Source: Chloroflexia bacterium (GTDB lineage: Bacteria; Chloroflexota; Chloroflexia; Thermomicrobiales; CFX8). Taken from it: DNA of 10,813 nucleotides. The stretch spans positions 1-10,813 of the forward strand of contig JACCZH010000238.1 of NCBI GenBank assembly GCA_013696045.1, written 5' to 3'. A model generated the notes under the pieces. That model was not told the origin of the DNA, did not search any database, and saw nothing but the letters and a program-made list of their open reading frames with translations. Shown piece after piece: positions 1 to 5,738 of this stretch. Numbering within the stretch: position 1 is the first letter of the stretch; every line of letters starts with the position of its first letter. The position numbers and the translations under genes were made by a program.

Positions 1-813
1 GTCGAGGAGCCGGTGGCCGAAGTCGCTCCAGAACCGGTGGCAGTTGCAACCACGGTTGCTGCGCCAGTGGCAGTCCAGACAGCCGGACCTGTGCCAGTGC
101 GCCGCCCGCCGCCCGCCAAGCGACGAGGATTCACCCAGGAAGCGCGCGTGGCCGGCCACAAGATCTATCTGCGTACCGGTGAGTACGAGGACGGCCAGCT
201 GGCCGAGATCTTCGTCGACCTTCATAAAGAAGGCGCGACGATGCGCTCGCTGATGAACAGCTTCGCGATCTCCATCTCGAAGGGCTTGCAGTACGGTGTG
301 CCGCTGGAGGAGTTTGTCGACACCTTCACCTTCACGCGCTTCGAGCCGCAGGGCATGGTTGAGGGACACCCGAACATCAAGATCGCGACCTCGATCATCG
401 ACTACGTCTTCCGGGTGCTGGCGCTGGAATACCTTGGCCGGACCGACCTGGTACAGGTCCCGCCGGACGACGAGATCAACCTCTCGCTCAGCCCGGTCGA
501 CCGTGTGGCGGTGGATTACAAGAACGGCAATGGTAACGGGAAGCACAGCAACGGGAATGGCAACGGAAACGGCAGCGGCCACGGATCCCACCACGAGCTG
601 GACGTCGTGGCGGTCGGCGCGCCGGTCTCCCAGACTCTGACCCCCGAACCAGAAGGCATGCAGCCGGCCCCGCAGAACGACGGCGGCATGAGCGCCCAGC
701 TCTCCGGCATGATGGGCGACGCCCCGCTCTGCGACGTCTGCGGCCACCTGACCATCCGCAACGGTGCCTGCTACAAGTGCCTCAACTGCGGCAACAGCCT
801 GGGTTGTTCGTAG
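1..813 (+). CDS. nrdJ: Adenosylcobalamin-dependent (class II) ribonucleotide reductase, C-terminal part
   Basis: This is the 3' end of a class II ribonucleotide reductase, the cytoplasmic B12-dependent enzyme that reduces ribonucleotides to deoxyribonucleotides. The frame is open at base 1, so the catalytic barrel lies outside the window. About 270 residues are visible. First comes a Pro/Ala/Val-rich linker. Next is the conserved C-terminal domain, recognisable from GHKIYLRTGEYEDG, SLMNSFAISISKGLQYGVP and FTRFEPQGMVEGH. It is followed by an Asn-Gly-rich linker (523-594) and a cysteine-rich tail, CDVCG, then CYKCLNCG and a final C before the stop. In this family the tail is a metal-binding and thiol-relay element that hands reducing equivalents to the active site; that role comes from the family, not from the sequence here. 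The gene ends in a strong terminator at 839-874. The family call is firm; the substrate level (NDP or NTP) cannot be read from this part. Confidence 0.93.
   Translation, partial: VEEPVAEVAPEPVAVATTVAAPVAVQTAGPVPVRRPPPAKRRGFTQEARVAGHKIYLRTGEYEDGQLAEIFVDLHKEGATMRSLMNSFAISISKGLQYGVPLEEFVDTFTFTRFEPQGMVEGHPNIKIATSIIDYVFRVLALEYLGRTDLVQVPPDDEINLSLSPVDRVAVDYKNGNGNGKHSNGNGNGNGSGHGSHHELDVVAVGAPVSQTLTPEPEGMQPAPQNDGGMSAQLSGMMGDAPLCDVCGHLTIRNGACYKCLNCGNSLGCS
523..594 (+). repeat. Asn-Gly low-complexity linker inside nrdJ
   Basis: About 24 codons are mostly alternating Asn and Gly with some Ser, His and Lys, ending in two His. The DNA is a degenerate AAYGGN run. It lies between the conserved C-terminal domain and the CxxC tail, so it most likely acts as a flexible tether. 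The codons vary in the third base, so it is not a fresh slippage expansion. Confidence 0.85.
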
Positions 814-838
814 CGGTCGATTGAGCTAGCATAGCGAG

Positions 839-874
839 AGAGTGGTGACGGGTTAGATCCCGTCACCACTCTTT
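839..874 (+). terminator. Rho-independent terminator of nrdJ
   Basis: A perfect 12-bp stem (AGTGGTGACGGG at 841-852 pairing with 859-870) closes a 6-base loop, TTAGAT. Extra pairs extend the base of the stem, and CTTTT follows on the plus strand. It starts 25 bases after the nrdJ stop. The loop holds the stop codon of the opposing MazG-like gene, so that gene's last codons form one arm of the stem. The minus strand has no T-run after the stem, so its main direction is plus. Confidence 0.9.
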
Positions 875-1209
875 TCGTCCGGTTCATCCCGCTCAACCCA
901 GAGCAGCTTGACCCGGCCATGGAAACCGCCGCGTTCCCGTCGCTTTTGTGCCTGGGCATTGGCTACCGTTGCAGCTTCGATGCCGTAACTGACCATGAGC
1001 GATTCGATCGCTTCGTACAGATCACCGAGCTCTTCCACCAGGCTGTCCGGACTTGCGGCAGCAACCTCAAGTGCCTCCTCGATGATTTTCTCTCGTAGGC
1101 GCTCGCGATACTCCTGCTGCTCCATCTCCTCGGATTCACAGCGCAGACCCTCCTGGCGAATGATCTCAGGAATACGGTCGCGAACGAGCTGATCGTAACG
1201 CACGTGCAT
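853..1209 (-). CDS. MazG-like nucleoside triphosphate pyrophosphohydrolase
   Basis: This small 118-residue cytoplasmic protein belongs to the all-alpha NTP pyrophosphatase (MazG / phosphoribosyl-ATP pyrophosphohydrolase-like) group. It begins with YDQLVRDRIPEII, the hallmark of a common stand-alone subfamily. The metal-binding motif is intact: E44, E45 and E48 in IIEEALEV, then E60 and D63 in EELGDLYE. Such enzymes hydrolyse NTPs to NMP and pyrophosphate, often clearing non-canonical nucleotides; the substrate here is unknown. I chose the ATG at 1209 because AAGGAGA lies seven bases upstream and homology begins at once. The same frame stays open to 1776, but that extension has no family resemblance and overlaps grpB. 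The stop lies in the loop of the nrdJ terminator. It is divergent from the GrpB-family gene. Confidence 0.85.
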   Translation of the reverse strand: MHVRYDQLVRDRIPEIIRQEGLRCESEEMEQQEYRERLREKIIEEALEVAAASPDSLVEELGDLYEAIESLMVSYGIEAATVANAQAQKRRERGGFHGRVKLLWVERDEPDEKSGDGI

Positions 1210-1215
1210 TCCGTA

Positions 1216-1222
1216 TCTCCTT
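1216..1222 (-). promoter_or_regulatory. Ribosome binding site fixing the MazG-like start
   Basis: AAGGAGA on the minus strand ends six bases before the ATG at 1209. It supports the short 118-residue protein over the longer open frame. Confidence 0.8.
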
Positions 1223-1267
1223 CTACGCTGTGGTACGGTTTCGCGATTTGCTATTCGAGTTATGGAC

Positions 1268-1274
1268 GAGGTGG
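1268..1274 (+). promoter_or_regulatory. Ribosome binding site deciding the GrpB start
   Basis: GAGGTGG ends five bases before the ATG at 1280. The earlier in-frame ATG at 1262 has no comparable site. Confidence 0.6.
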
Positions 1275-1279
1275 TAGCA

Positions 1280-1852
1280 ATGAGCGACGACGCTGCGATC
1301 AAACTGTATGAGTATCTGCAATACGACAACTTCTCCGAGGTGTTCCGCCCCTGGGACCCGCGTTTCCCCGACGTTGCCCAACGGGTGGCCGGCCTGATCC
1401 GCGAGCGGATGCCGGACGCGCGGGTGGAGCACGTTGGCAGCACGGCGATACCGGGGTGTGCCGGCAAGGGAGTTGTGGACTTGCTGCTTATGTATACTCC
1501 GGGGCGCCTCGCCGCCGCGCGGGACGCTCTCGACGGGCTGAGCTTCCAGCGCCAGACCGGTTTGAACCCGTTCCCTGAGGAGCGCCCGCTGCGCCTCGGG
1601 GCGGTGGCGCACGATGGCGAGCTCTTCCGGCTGCATGTGCATGTCGTTGCCGCCGACTCTCCAGAAGCCGCGGAGCAGTTGGACTTCCGGGAGCGGCTAT
1701 GCGCTGACCCGGCGCTTGTCGAGGAGTATGTAGCCCACAAGCGCGCTGCTCTGGCCGCGGGCACCGCTAACAACATTGACTACAACCGCGCCAAGGAGCC
1801 GTTCATTCACAAGGTCGTCGGTCGCCCGATATCTGTTGAAAAAGATGAGTAG
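1280..1852 (+). CDS. GrpB family protein (nucleotidyltransferase-fold, UPF0157)
   Basis: This 190-residue soluble protein belongs to the GrpB / UPF0157 family, which has a nucleotidyltransferase-like fold and no firmly assigned reaction. Hallmarks are PWDPRFP (24-30), the core EHVGSTAIPG (50-59) followed by GKGVVDLLL with the family Asp at 67, and the later stretch FRLHVHVV. The usual C-terminal part is present (FRERLCADPALVEEY, then KEPFIHKVV). Length is about normal. An ATG at 1262 is in frame, but the ATG at 1280 has GAGGTGG five bases upstream and is preferred. GrpB domains are often fused to or next to kinases such as dephospho-CoA kinase, and here a P-loop kinase-like gene lies directly downstream on the opposite strand. 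The convergent stops are three bases apart, with no terminator visible between them. Confidence 0.85.
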   Translation: MSDDAAIKLYEYLQYDNFSEVFRPWDPRFPDVAQRVAGLIRERMPDARVEHVGSTAIPGCAGKGVVDLLLMYTPGRLAAARDALDGLSFQRQTGLNPFPEERPLRLGAVAHDGELFRLHVHVVAADSPEAAEQLDFRERLCADPALVEEYVAHKRAALAAGTANNIDYNRAKEPFIHKVVGRPISVEKDE

Positions 1853-1855
1853 CGG

Positions 1856-2572
1856 TTAGGCCCGTTTAGTGTTGTCCTCCGCCACACCGATTTCGAATTC
1901 TTCACGCAACGTCGTGTATTCCTCGGGACGGGTGCGGGGTGACACCGTTCCGTATCTCGCGACAATGCGTGAGCCATCGGCGTGGGGCGGTGCTGATACC
2001 TCCTGTTGTTGATCGGCCGTCGCCACAACGCCGTCGAGCCAGCGGTTGATGTCCTCGACCGAACGCAGGCGGATGAAGGTAATGTGAGACCAGCGTGGCT
2101 CGCGGGTGAGCGCCTCGAGCGTGCGCCGCCGGATACCGTGTGTCTTGAGGATGTAGGTTGGGAGCGACTTCTCCGGGTCCCAGAACATCAGGTGCTCCCA
2201 GAAGTTCTCGCGGTTCGTCCCCCACAGCAGGTCGGCGCTGCGCGAGCGCTGCCAGCAGCGGACAATGCAACGGCGCAACACCGTCGGCATGTTCAAGTCC
2301 AGCCAGACGATGGTGTCGGCGGCCGGCCAGCTGACATCCTGTTGCAGGCTGGTGTAGTTGCCGGCCATCACCCATGACTCCGGCTCGATCGCCTCTCGCA
2401 CGCGCTCGCGGAAGACCTCACGCTCTGCCGCCACCCAGCCCGGTTCCCAGTGCAGCGCGTCGAGCTCGATAAACGGCACGCCCAGCCGACCGGCCAGCTC
2501 CTCCGCCAGCGTGCTTTTGCCAGCGTTCGAGCTGCCAACGACGATGATACGTTTGCCAATGCTCTGCTCCAC
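1856..2572 (-). CDS. P-loop NTPase, adenylate-kinase-like (topology-modulation protein type)
   Basis: This predicted 238-residue cytoplasmic protein has a Walker A motif, GSSNAGKS at 13-20, after a short beta strand (RIIVVG). The next conserved element is IELDALHWEPGW, typical of the adenylate-kinase-like family often labelled DNA topology modulation protein (FlaR). WVMAGNY and an Arg-rich segment (LRRCIVRCWQRSR), the likely lid, follow. The family binds NTP; the phosphate acceptor is not established, so I give no specific reaction. I chose the GTG at 2572 because AAGGAG lies six bases upstream; an in-frame ATG at 2596 has GGGAG touching it and is less likely. Around 45 C-terminal residues after the Gln-rich stretch TADQQQ (including RYGTVSPRTRPEEYTTLREE) look like an extra charged tail that I cannot assign. 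It converges on the GrpB-family gene. Confidence 0.78.
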   Translation of the reverse strand: MEQSIGKRIIVVGSSNAGKSTLAEELAGRLGVPFIELDALHWEPGWVAAEREVFRERVREAIEPESWVMAGNYTSLQQDVSWPAADTIVWLDLNMPTVLRRCIVRCWQRSRSADLLWGTNRENFWEHLMFWDPEKSLPTYILKTHGIRRRTLEALTREPRWSHITFIRLRSVEDINRWLDGVVATADQQQEVSAPPHADGSRIVARYGTVSPRTRPEEYTTLREEFEIGVAEDNTKRA

Positions 2573-2578
2573 GCACCG

Positions 2579-2584
2579 CTCCTT
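2579..2584 (-). promoter_or_regulatory. Ribosome binding site supporting a GTG start for the P-loop NTPase
   Basis: AAGGAG on the minus strand is followed by six bases and then GTG at 2572-2570. This favours starting eight codons after the upstream in-frame ATG at 2596. Confidence 0.65.
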
Positions 2585-2672
2585 CTGGATGATCATCTCC
2601 CATTACCGGGCCGGCAAGTATCGTACATTTTACTGGCGACCCTGACTCCAGAGGGCATGCATTTGCCGGGCA

Positions 2673-2939
2673 TTGGAGCGGTACACTCTGGGCGAATGGC
2701 GCGCGGAGCGTGAAGGCTGGCAGCTTGCCGAACAGCTGGGTGAGGCGGGTCCTCATGGCGTCCAACGGCTGCTCAATGCGGCGCAGTGGGATGCGGATGG
2801 TGTGCCCGACGACCTGCAGACCGAGGTCGCCGAGCACCTGGGCGACCGGGACGGGATCTTGATCGTGGACGAGACCGGCTTCTTCAAGCAGGGCACGAAG
2901 TCGGCCGGGGTGCAGCGCCAGTACAACGGGACCGCCTGA
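2673..2939 (+). pseudogene. Fragment of an IS701-type DDE transposase
   Basis: The 88-residue frame resembles an internal N-terminal portion of IS701-family transposases: GWQLAEQLGE, GVQRLLNAAQWDAD, and then ILIVDETGFFKQGTKSAG and VQRQYNGTA. The Asp of VDETGF is the first DDE catalytic residue; the later catalytic residues are missing because a TGA follows GTA. The first ten or so codons (from a TTG at 2673) do not look like the family, so homology probably begins near 2703. Both ends are therefore lost and it cannot encode an active enzyme. No terminal inverted repeats or target duplication could be recognised. It occupies most of the otherwise gene-free interval 2573-2964. The left part of that interval (2600-2670) must hold the promoter of the P-loop NTPase, but no convincing -35/-10 pair is visible. 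Confidence 0.8.
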
Positions 2940-2964
2940 TCTCGCCACAACTGTCGTTGTAGTA

Positions 2965-3834
2965 CTAACGCGCGGCCGCGACCAGCATCTGGAGCACGAC
3001 GCTATCGATCTGGTTGTCGTCGCGCAGGCGTTCCTCAAGGTTCTCGCGTCCAGCCCATCGAGCCAGTGCCGAGTCAACCTCTGACCGCTCCGCGCCGGGG
3101 TTGTCCAGGTAACCAATCGTCGTCAGGTGGCTGGCGACGACCGCCAACATGCCGTCGTCGAGTGGCTCCAGGTCGGCGTCATCGAGATCGAAATAGACGC
3201 GGTGCAGCATGACCAGCCTGCGCAGCTCCTCGATAGGGGATGGGTGGTCGTCAACTCGCAGGTCGATCCAGCGGTCGTTGCCGCCGGAGTAGCCGCCGCC
3301 TTCACGCACGATCAGAATGGCCGCTGATTGTTGGCCGCGGCTATCTCCGCCAGCGGCCTGACCGGCTTCGAGCGACGTTAGCAGCCGGTGCGCGAATGAC
3401 CCTGTTGCGGTTGAGTAGCCCTCGGCCATCCCAGAAACGACCTCCGGCCCGGCCAGGATGTTGCCCTGGCAGCAGAAAGCTTCCCCAACGTAGCCACCCG
3501 CCCAGTCACTACAATCTGGGCCGGTAAAGCTGGCTGCCCGGCCCTGGGCATCGACGATGCCGGCCTGGCGCGCTCCGCGCCCCTCGTCAGCATTGACCAA
3601 CTGATTCAGAGCCTCCTGCGCCGGGACTCCGTCTTCCAGTAGCAGCAGACCATCCGGCCCATAGGCGACGTTCGCGTGTGCCTGAGTCGCAACGGCTCCA
3701 ACATTCGCGCGCGCCCAGGGAACCACCGCGCCAACCGCCAGGAACTTCGACTGCACTGCGACGCCCAGATCGCCTGTCTGCATATCCCTGGCTACGATTG
3801 AGAAGGTGCTGACTGCTGGTGTCTTCACTGGCAT
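2965..3834 (-). CDS. DUF1028 family protein (Ntn-hydrolase-like) with C-terminal putative peptidoglycan-binding domain
   Basis: This 289-residue protein belongs to DUF1028. The N-terminal core matches well: STFSIVARD (9-17), GDLGVAVQSKFLAVGAVVPW (21-40), GAVATQAHAN, and later CQGNILAGPEVV and GGDSRGQQSAA (162-172). The family is placed with the Ntn hydrolases, but its substrate is unknown. Residues from about 200 to the end (PIEELRRLVMLHRVYF onward) match the small C-terminal domain often described as a putative peptidoglycan-binding domain in this family. No signal peptide is seen. I chose the ATG at 3834 because GGGAG is six bases upstream and the conserved core starts within ten residues; the frame stays open to 4047, but the extra 71 codons overlap the divergent gene and show no homology. 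The stop is TAG, with no clear terminator after it. Confidence 0.87.
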   Translation of the reverse strand: MPVKTPAVSTFSIVARDMQTGDLGVAVQSKFLAVGAVVPWARANVGAVATQAHANVAYGPDGLLLLEDGVPAQEALNQLVNADEGRGARQAGIVDAQGRAASFTGPDCSDWAGGYVGEAFCCQGNILAGPEVVSGMAEGYSTATGSFAHRLLTSLEAGQAAGGDSRGQQSAAILIVREGGGYSGGNDRWIDLRVDDHPSPIEELRRLVMLHRVYFDLDDADLEPLDDGMLAVVASHLTTIGYLDNPGAERSEVDSALARWAGRENLEERLRDDNQIDSVVLQMLVAAAR

Positions 3835-3865
3835 AGCTGCTCCCGTTTGTAACCATCCGTTGTGA

Positions 3866-3887
3866 TGTCCTGACCCATCATAGGACA
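3866..3887. promoter_or_regulatory. Inverted repeat in the DUF1028 / CPBP-like divergent gap
   Basis: TGTCCT (3866-3871) and AGGACA (3882-3887) are perfect inverted halves 10 bases apart in the 116-base gap between the two divergent starts. This could be an operator or chance; no clear -35/-10 pair is seen beside it. Confidence 0.3.
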
Positions 3888-3950
3888 GGATCGGCTCTGG
3901 TGTCGTATTCTGACTCCGGCCAACTATGGAAGTACAACGAGAGGGACCAT

Positions 3951-4706
3951 GTGTCCAACCAGGATGCGCCAACCCGTACGAGTACCAATCTTGAACAGAC
4001 CTTGATGGTTGCGCGGTACGGCAGTCCACGTTCAGCCGTGGGGTCAACCTTGTTTAGCTGGTTGAACCTCAGCTTGCTGCTGGCGTTCGGCTGGCCGGCC
4101 CTGGTGGTCTTTTTTGATGCGCCCACGGTTTCGATAGAAAACACTCCGGCTGACTGGTTCGCGCTGCGGTTGGGCGTTGCGGTGGTTGGCGGGGGACTGA
4201 CATTGTTGCTGTGGAAGCTCAGCCCGGTGACGGTCTATGTTGCTACCTCGCGGGCCGTCGTGGGGATCTTTCGCAAGGGCATGTTCTGGACTCAGGCCGT
4301 GTTGTTTCTGGCCGGCGTCAGCCTGTTGCTCTCGGCCCTGCTCCTGGAAGCCGATCCCGGTCCGGCGGGCAAGGTTGTGGTCTTTGGTCTGGTAGAAGCG
4401 ATTGCGATTCAAGCACTGTTGAGCGGTTACATGAAAGGCGCGCTGGATGTGCTCTTTCCCAGCAGGCAGTCATTCTTGTATGTGCTGGGCTTATTCGCGG
4501 CATTCTTCAGTTTGCGGAGCTTCGCGTTTGCCGTAACTGCTTCCGGCGGGGGAGAGAATACGATTCTGGCGCTGGTAGCCGGTGGGTTACTCGGGATTGT
4601 GTTTGGGTCGGTGTCGCTCATGTTGCGTGACCGGTCAGGCAGCCTTCTGCCCGGCATCCTTGTTCATTGGGTCGTCCTTCACCTTGTTGTGCCGTATCTG
4701 GGGTAG
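3951..4706 (+). CDS. CPBP-like multi-pass membrane protein with degenerate protease motifs
   Basis: This 251-residue protein is strongly hydrophobic, with about six to eight likely membrane segments (near 34-55, 70-88, 113-132, 142-160, 174-195, 204-224 and 231-249). The second half lines up with CPBP (CAAX protease and bacteriocin-processing, Abi) membrane proteins: a helix with VEAIAIQALLSGYM where active members have EExxxR, a helix FAAFFSLRSFAFA where they have FxxxH, and LVAGGLLGIVFG...RSGSLLPGILVHW at the third motif. E149 and H239 survive, but the second Glu is Ala150, the Arg is Gln154 and the motif-2 His is Arg189. If the alignment is right it may not be a protease. I chose the GTG at 3951 with GAGAGGGA just upstream; a GTG at 3900 and an ATG at 4005 are alternatives. 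It converges on a rhomboid protease gene. Confidence 0.6.
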   Translation: MSNQDAPTRTSTNLEQTLMVARYGSPRSAVGSTLFSWLNLSLLLAFGWPALVVFFDAPTVSIENTPADWFALRLGVAVVGGGLTLLLWKLSPVTVYVATSRAVVGIFRKGMFWTQAVLFLAGVSLLLSALLLEADPGPAGKVVVFGLVEAIAIQALLSGYMKGALDVLFPSRQSFLYVLGLFAAFFSLRSFAFAVTASGGGENTILALVAGGLLGIVFGSVSLMLRDRSGSLLPGILVHWVVLHLVVPYLG

Positions 4707-4754
4707 CGAGAACTGTCGGATCCTGGCAGGGAAGTGAACGTCCTGCGTCGGCTC

Positions 4755-5453
4755 CTAGCTTCGTTTTCGGAAAAACCAGACCAGAATGATACCGGTAAGG
4801 AATCCGCCGATGTGGGCGAAATAGGCCACTCCTCCGGTCGCTTCTTCGACGCCTGGTCCGATGGAGGCCCAGCCACTGACGAACTGGATAACAATCCAGA
4901 AACCGATCACAATGAGGGCCGGCAAACGCAGAAAAAACGGGATGATGACAATAAACGTCACCACCTTAACCCGGCCACGCGGGAACAGCATCAGGTAGGC
5001 GCCAAGGATGCCCGCGATCGCGCCGCTAGCTCCAACAATCGGCGTCTGTGAGCCCGGATCAATCGCGATCTGGGCTGCCAGCGCGCCAAGACCACACAGC
5101 AGATAAAAGAGCAGAAAGCGCCCGGGCCCCATAGCGTCTTCAATATTGTCACCGAACACCCAGAGATAGAGCATGTTTGAGGCAATGTGCAGCAGGCCGC
5201 CGTGCATGAACATTGACGTAAACGCGGTGACCCAGATCGGGTAGTCGATCGTTGGCGGAACATCAGTGTATTCGGTTAGCTGGAAGGGGACGGCCGCATA
5301 GGAGAATACAAAGCGGGCCATACCTTCCTGGCCCAGGGAAATCTGGTAGATGAACACCACGATGTTGGTCAGCAGCAGCAGGAGCACGACAAAATGAAAC
5401 CGCTGCTGGCGGCTGTCGTCGTCGCTATATGGAATAAGACTGGTCGGGATCAT
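4755..5453 (-). CDS. Rhomboid family intramembrane serine protease
   Basis: This 232-residue integral membrane protein has six to seven predicted segments and all the rhomboid hallmarks. FMHGGLLHIASNMLYLWVFG (82-101) carries the HxxxN element (H89, N93). GASGAIAG (141-148) carries the nucleophile Ser143, and AHIGGF (213-218) the catalytic His214. An extended loop between segments 1 and 2 (about 42-70) is normal. Rhomboids cut transmembrane substrates within or near the bilayer; the substrate here is unknown. The ATG at 5453 is preceded by GAGG at good spacing. A strong hairpin (5477-5509) sits 24 bases upstream, so transcription must start close by or read through it. The 3' end faces the CPBP-like gene with 48 bases between the stops and no visible terminator. 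Confidence 0.94.
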   Translation of the reverse strand: MIPTSLIPYSDDDSRQQRFHFVVLLLLLTNIVVFIYQISLGQEGMARFVFSYAAVPFQLTEYTDVPPTIDYPIWVTAFTSMFMHGGLLHIASNMLYLWVFGDNIEDAMGPGRFLLFYLLCGLGALAAQIAIDPGSQTPIVGASGAIAGILGAYLMLFPRGRVKVVTFIVIIPFFLRLPALIVIGFWIVIQFVSGWASIGPGVEEATGGVAYFAHIGGFLTGIILVWFFRKRS

Positions 5454-5476
5454 CCCGGCCTCGTTTTCTTTCGCAA

Positions 5477-5509
5477 ACGGGGAGCCAGCCAGTCTGGCTG
5501 GCTCCCCGT
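5477..5509 (-). terminator. Strong hairpin between the ytxH genes and the rhomboid gene
   Basis: A perfect 15-bp stem (ACGGGGAGCCAGCCA, 5477-5491, with 5495-5509) closes a 3-base loop. It lies 45 bases after the stop of the small ytxH gene and 24 bases before the rhomboid start, both on the minus strand. Only three T follow on either strand, so it is a likely but non-classical terminator. It may instead act as an attenuator or processing stem for the rhomboid gene. Confidence 0.65.
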
Positions 5510-5554
5510 CTTTGCCGGGATGACGGCGTAGGGGTGTTCAAAGTGGTGAATGCT

Positions 5555-5698
5555 CTACGAGCGGAACTGGTCCACCTGGTCCATCACCCAGCTTTTGAGC
5601 CGCTCCCGGTTCTGCGCGCCGCTGCCGGGCGCGAAGAGCAGGCCGATGATCAGCCCGTACGTAAAGAACTTGGTTGCCACGCGGGTTCTCCCAAACAT
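5555..5698 (-). CDS. Small YtxH-like membrane protein (47 residues)
   Basis: This short gene encodes 47 residues: a basic start (MFGRTRVATK), one hydrophobic segment (about 11-23), then APGSGAQNRERLKSWV. The pattern G-x-x-x-G-x-L-F-A-P-x-S-G followed by a charged, Arg-rich helix is that of YtxH domains, so I read it as a minimal single-pass member with most of the C-terminal helix missing. The ATG at 5698 is preceded by AAAGGAG at eight bases. It lies 40 bases downstream of a longer YtxH gene on the same strand, so the two probably form an operon, ending in the hairpin at 5477-5509. The function of YtxH proteins is not established, though some are linked to general stress. Confidence 0.75.
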   Translation of the reverse strand: MFGRTRVATKFFTYGLIIGLLFAPGSGAQNRERLKSWVMDQVDQFRS

Positions 5699-5738
5699 CG
5701 CCCACGCTCCTTTCATTGTGTGTATCGAACGTTGAGCG

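Noticed and set aside
523..594. Possible CRISPR-like or satellite array
   Set aside because: The repetition is at the codon level only (Asn-Gly) with varied third bases and no unique spacers.
1210..1279. Divergent promoters between the MazG-like and GrpB genes
   Set aside because: Promoters must exist nearby, but no -35/-10 pair on either strand was convincing enough to list.
1210..1776. Upstream extension of the MazG-like frame to a 307-residue protein
   Set aside because: The extension overlaps the well-supported GrpB-family gene on the other strand, has an Arg/Ser-rich shadow composition, and a strong ribosome site sits at 1216-1222 before the short start.
2945..2962. Small hairpin ACAAC / GTTGT after the DUF1028 stop
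   Set aside because: Only five pairs and no T-run, so it is too weak to call a terminator.
2418..3116. Long minus-strand open frame across the transposase fragment
   Set aside because: It is antisense to the IS701-like fragment and overlaps the P-loop NTPase and DUF1028 genes; its composition is typical of a GC-rich shadow.
3835..4047. Upstream extension of the DUF1028 frame
   Set aside because: No family resemblance, no ribosome site, and it overlaps the start of the CPBP-like gene; the ATG at 3834 has GGGAG and matches the family start.
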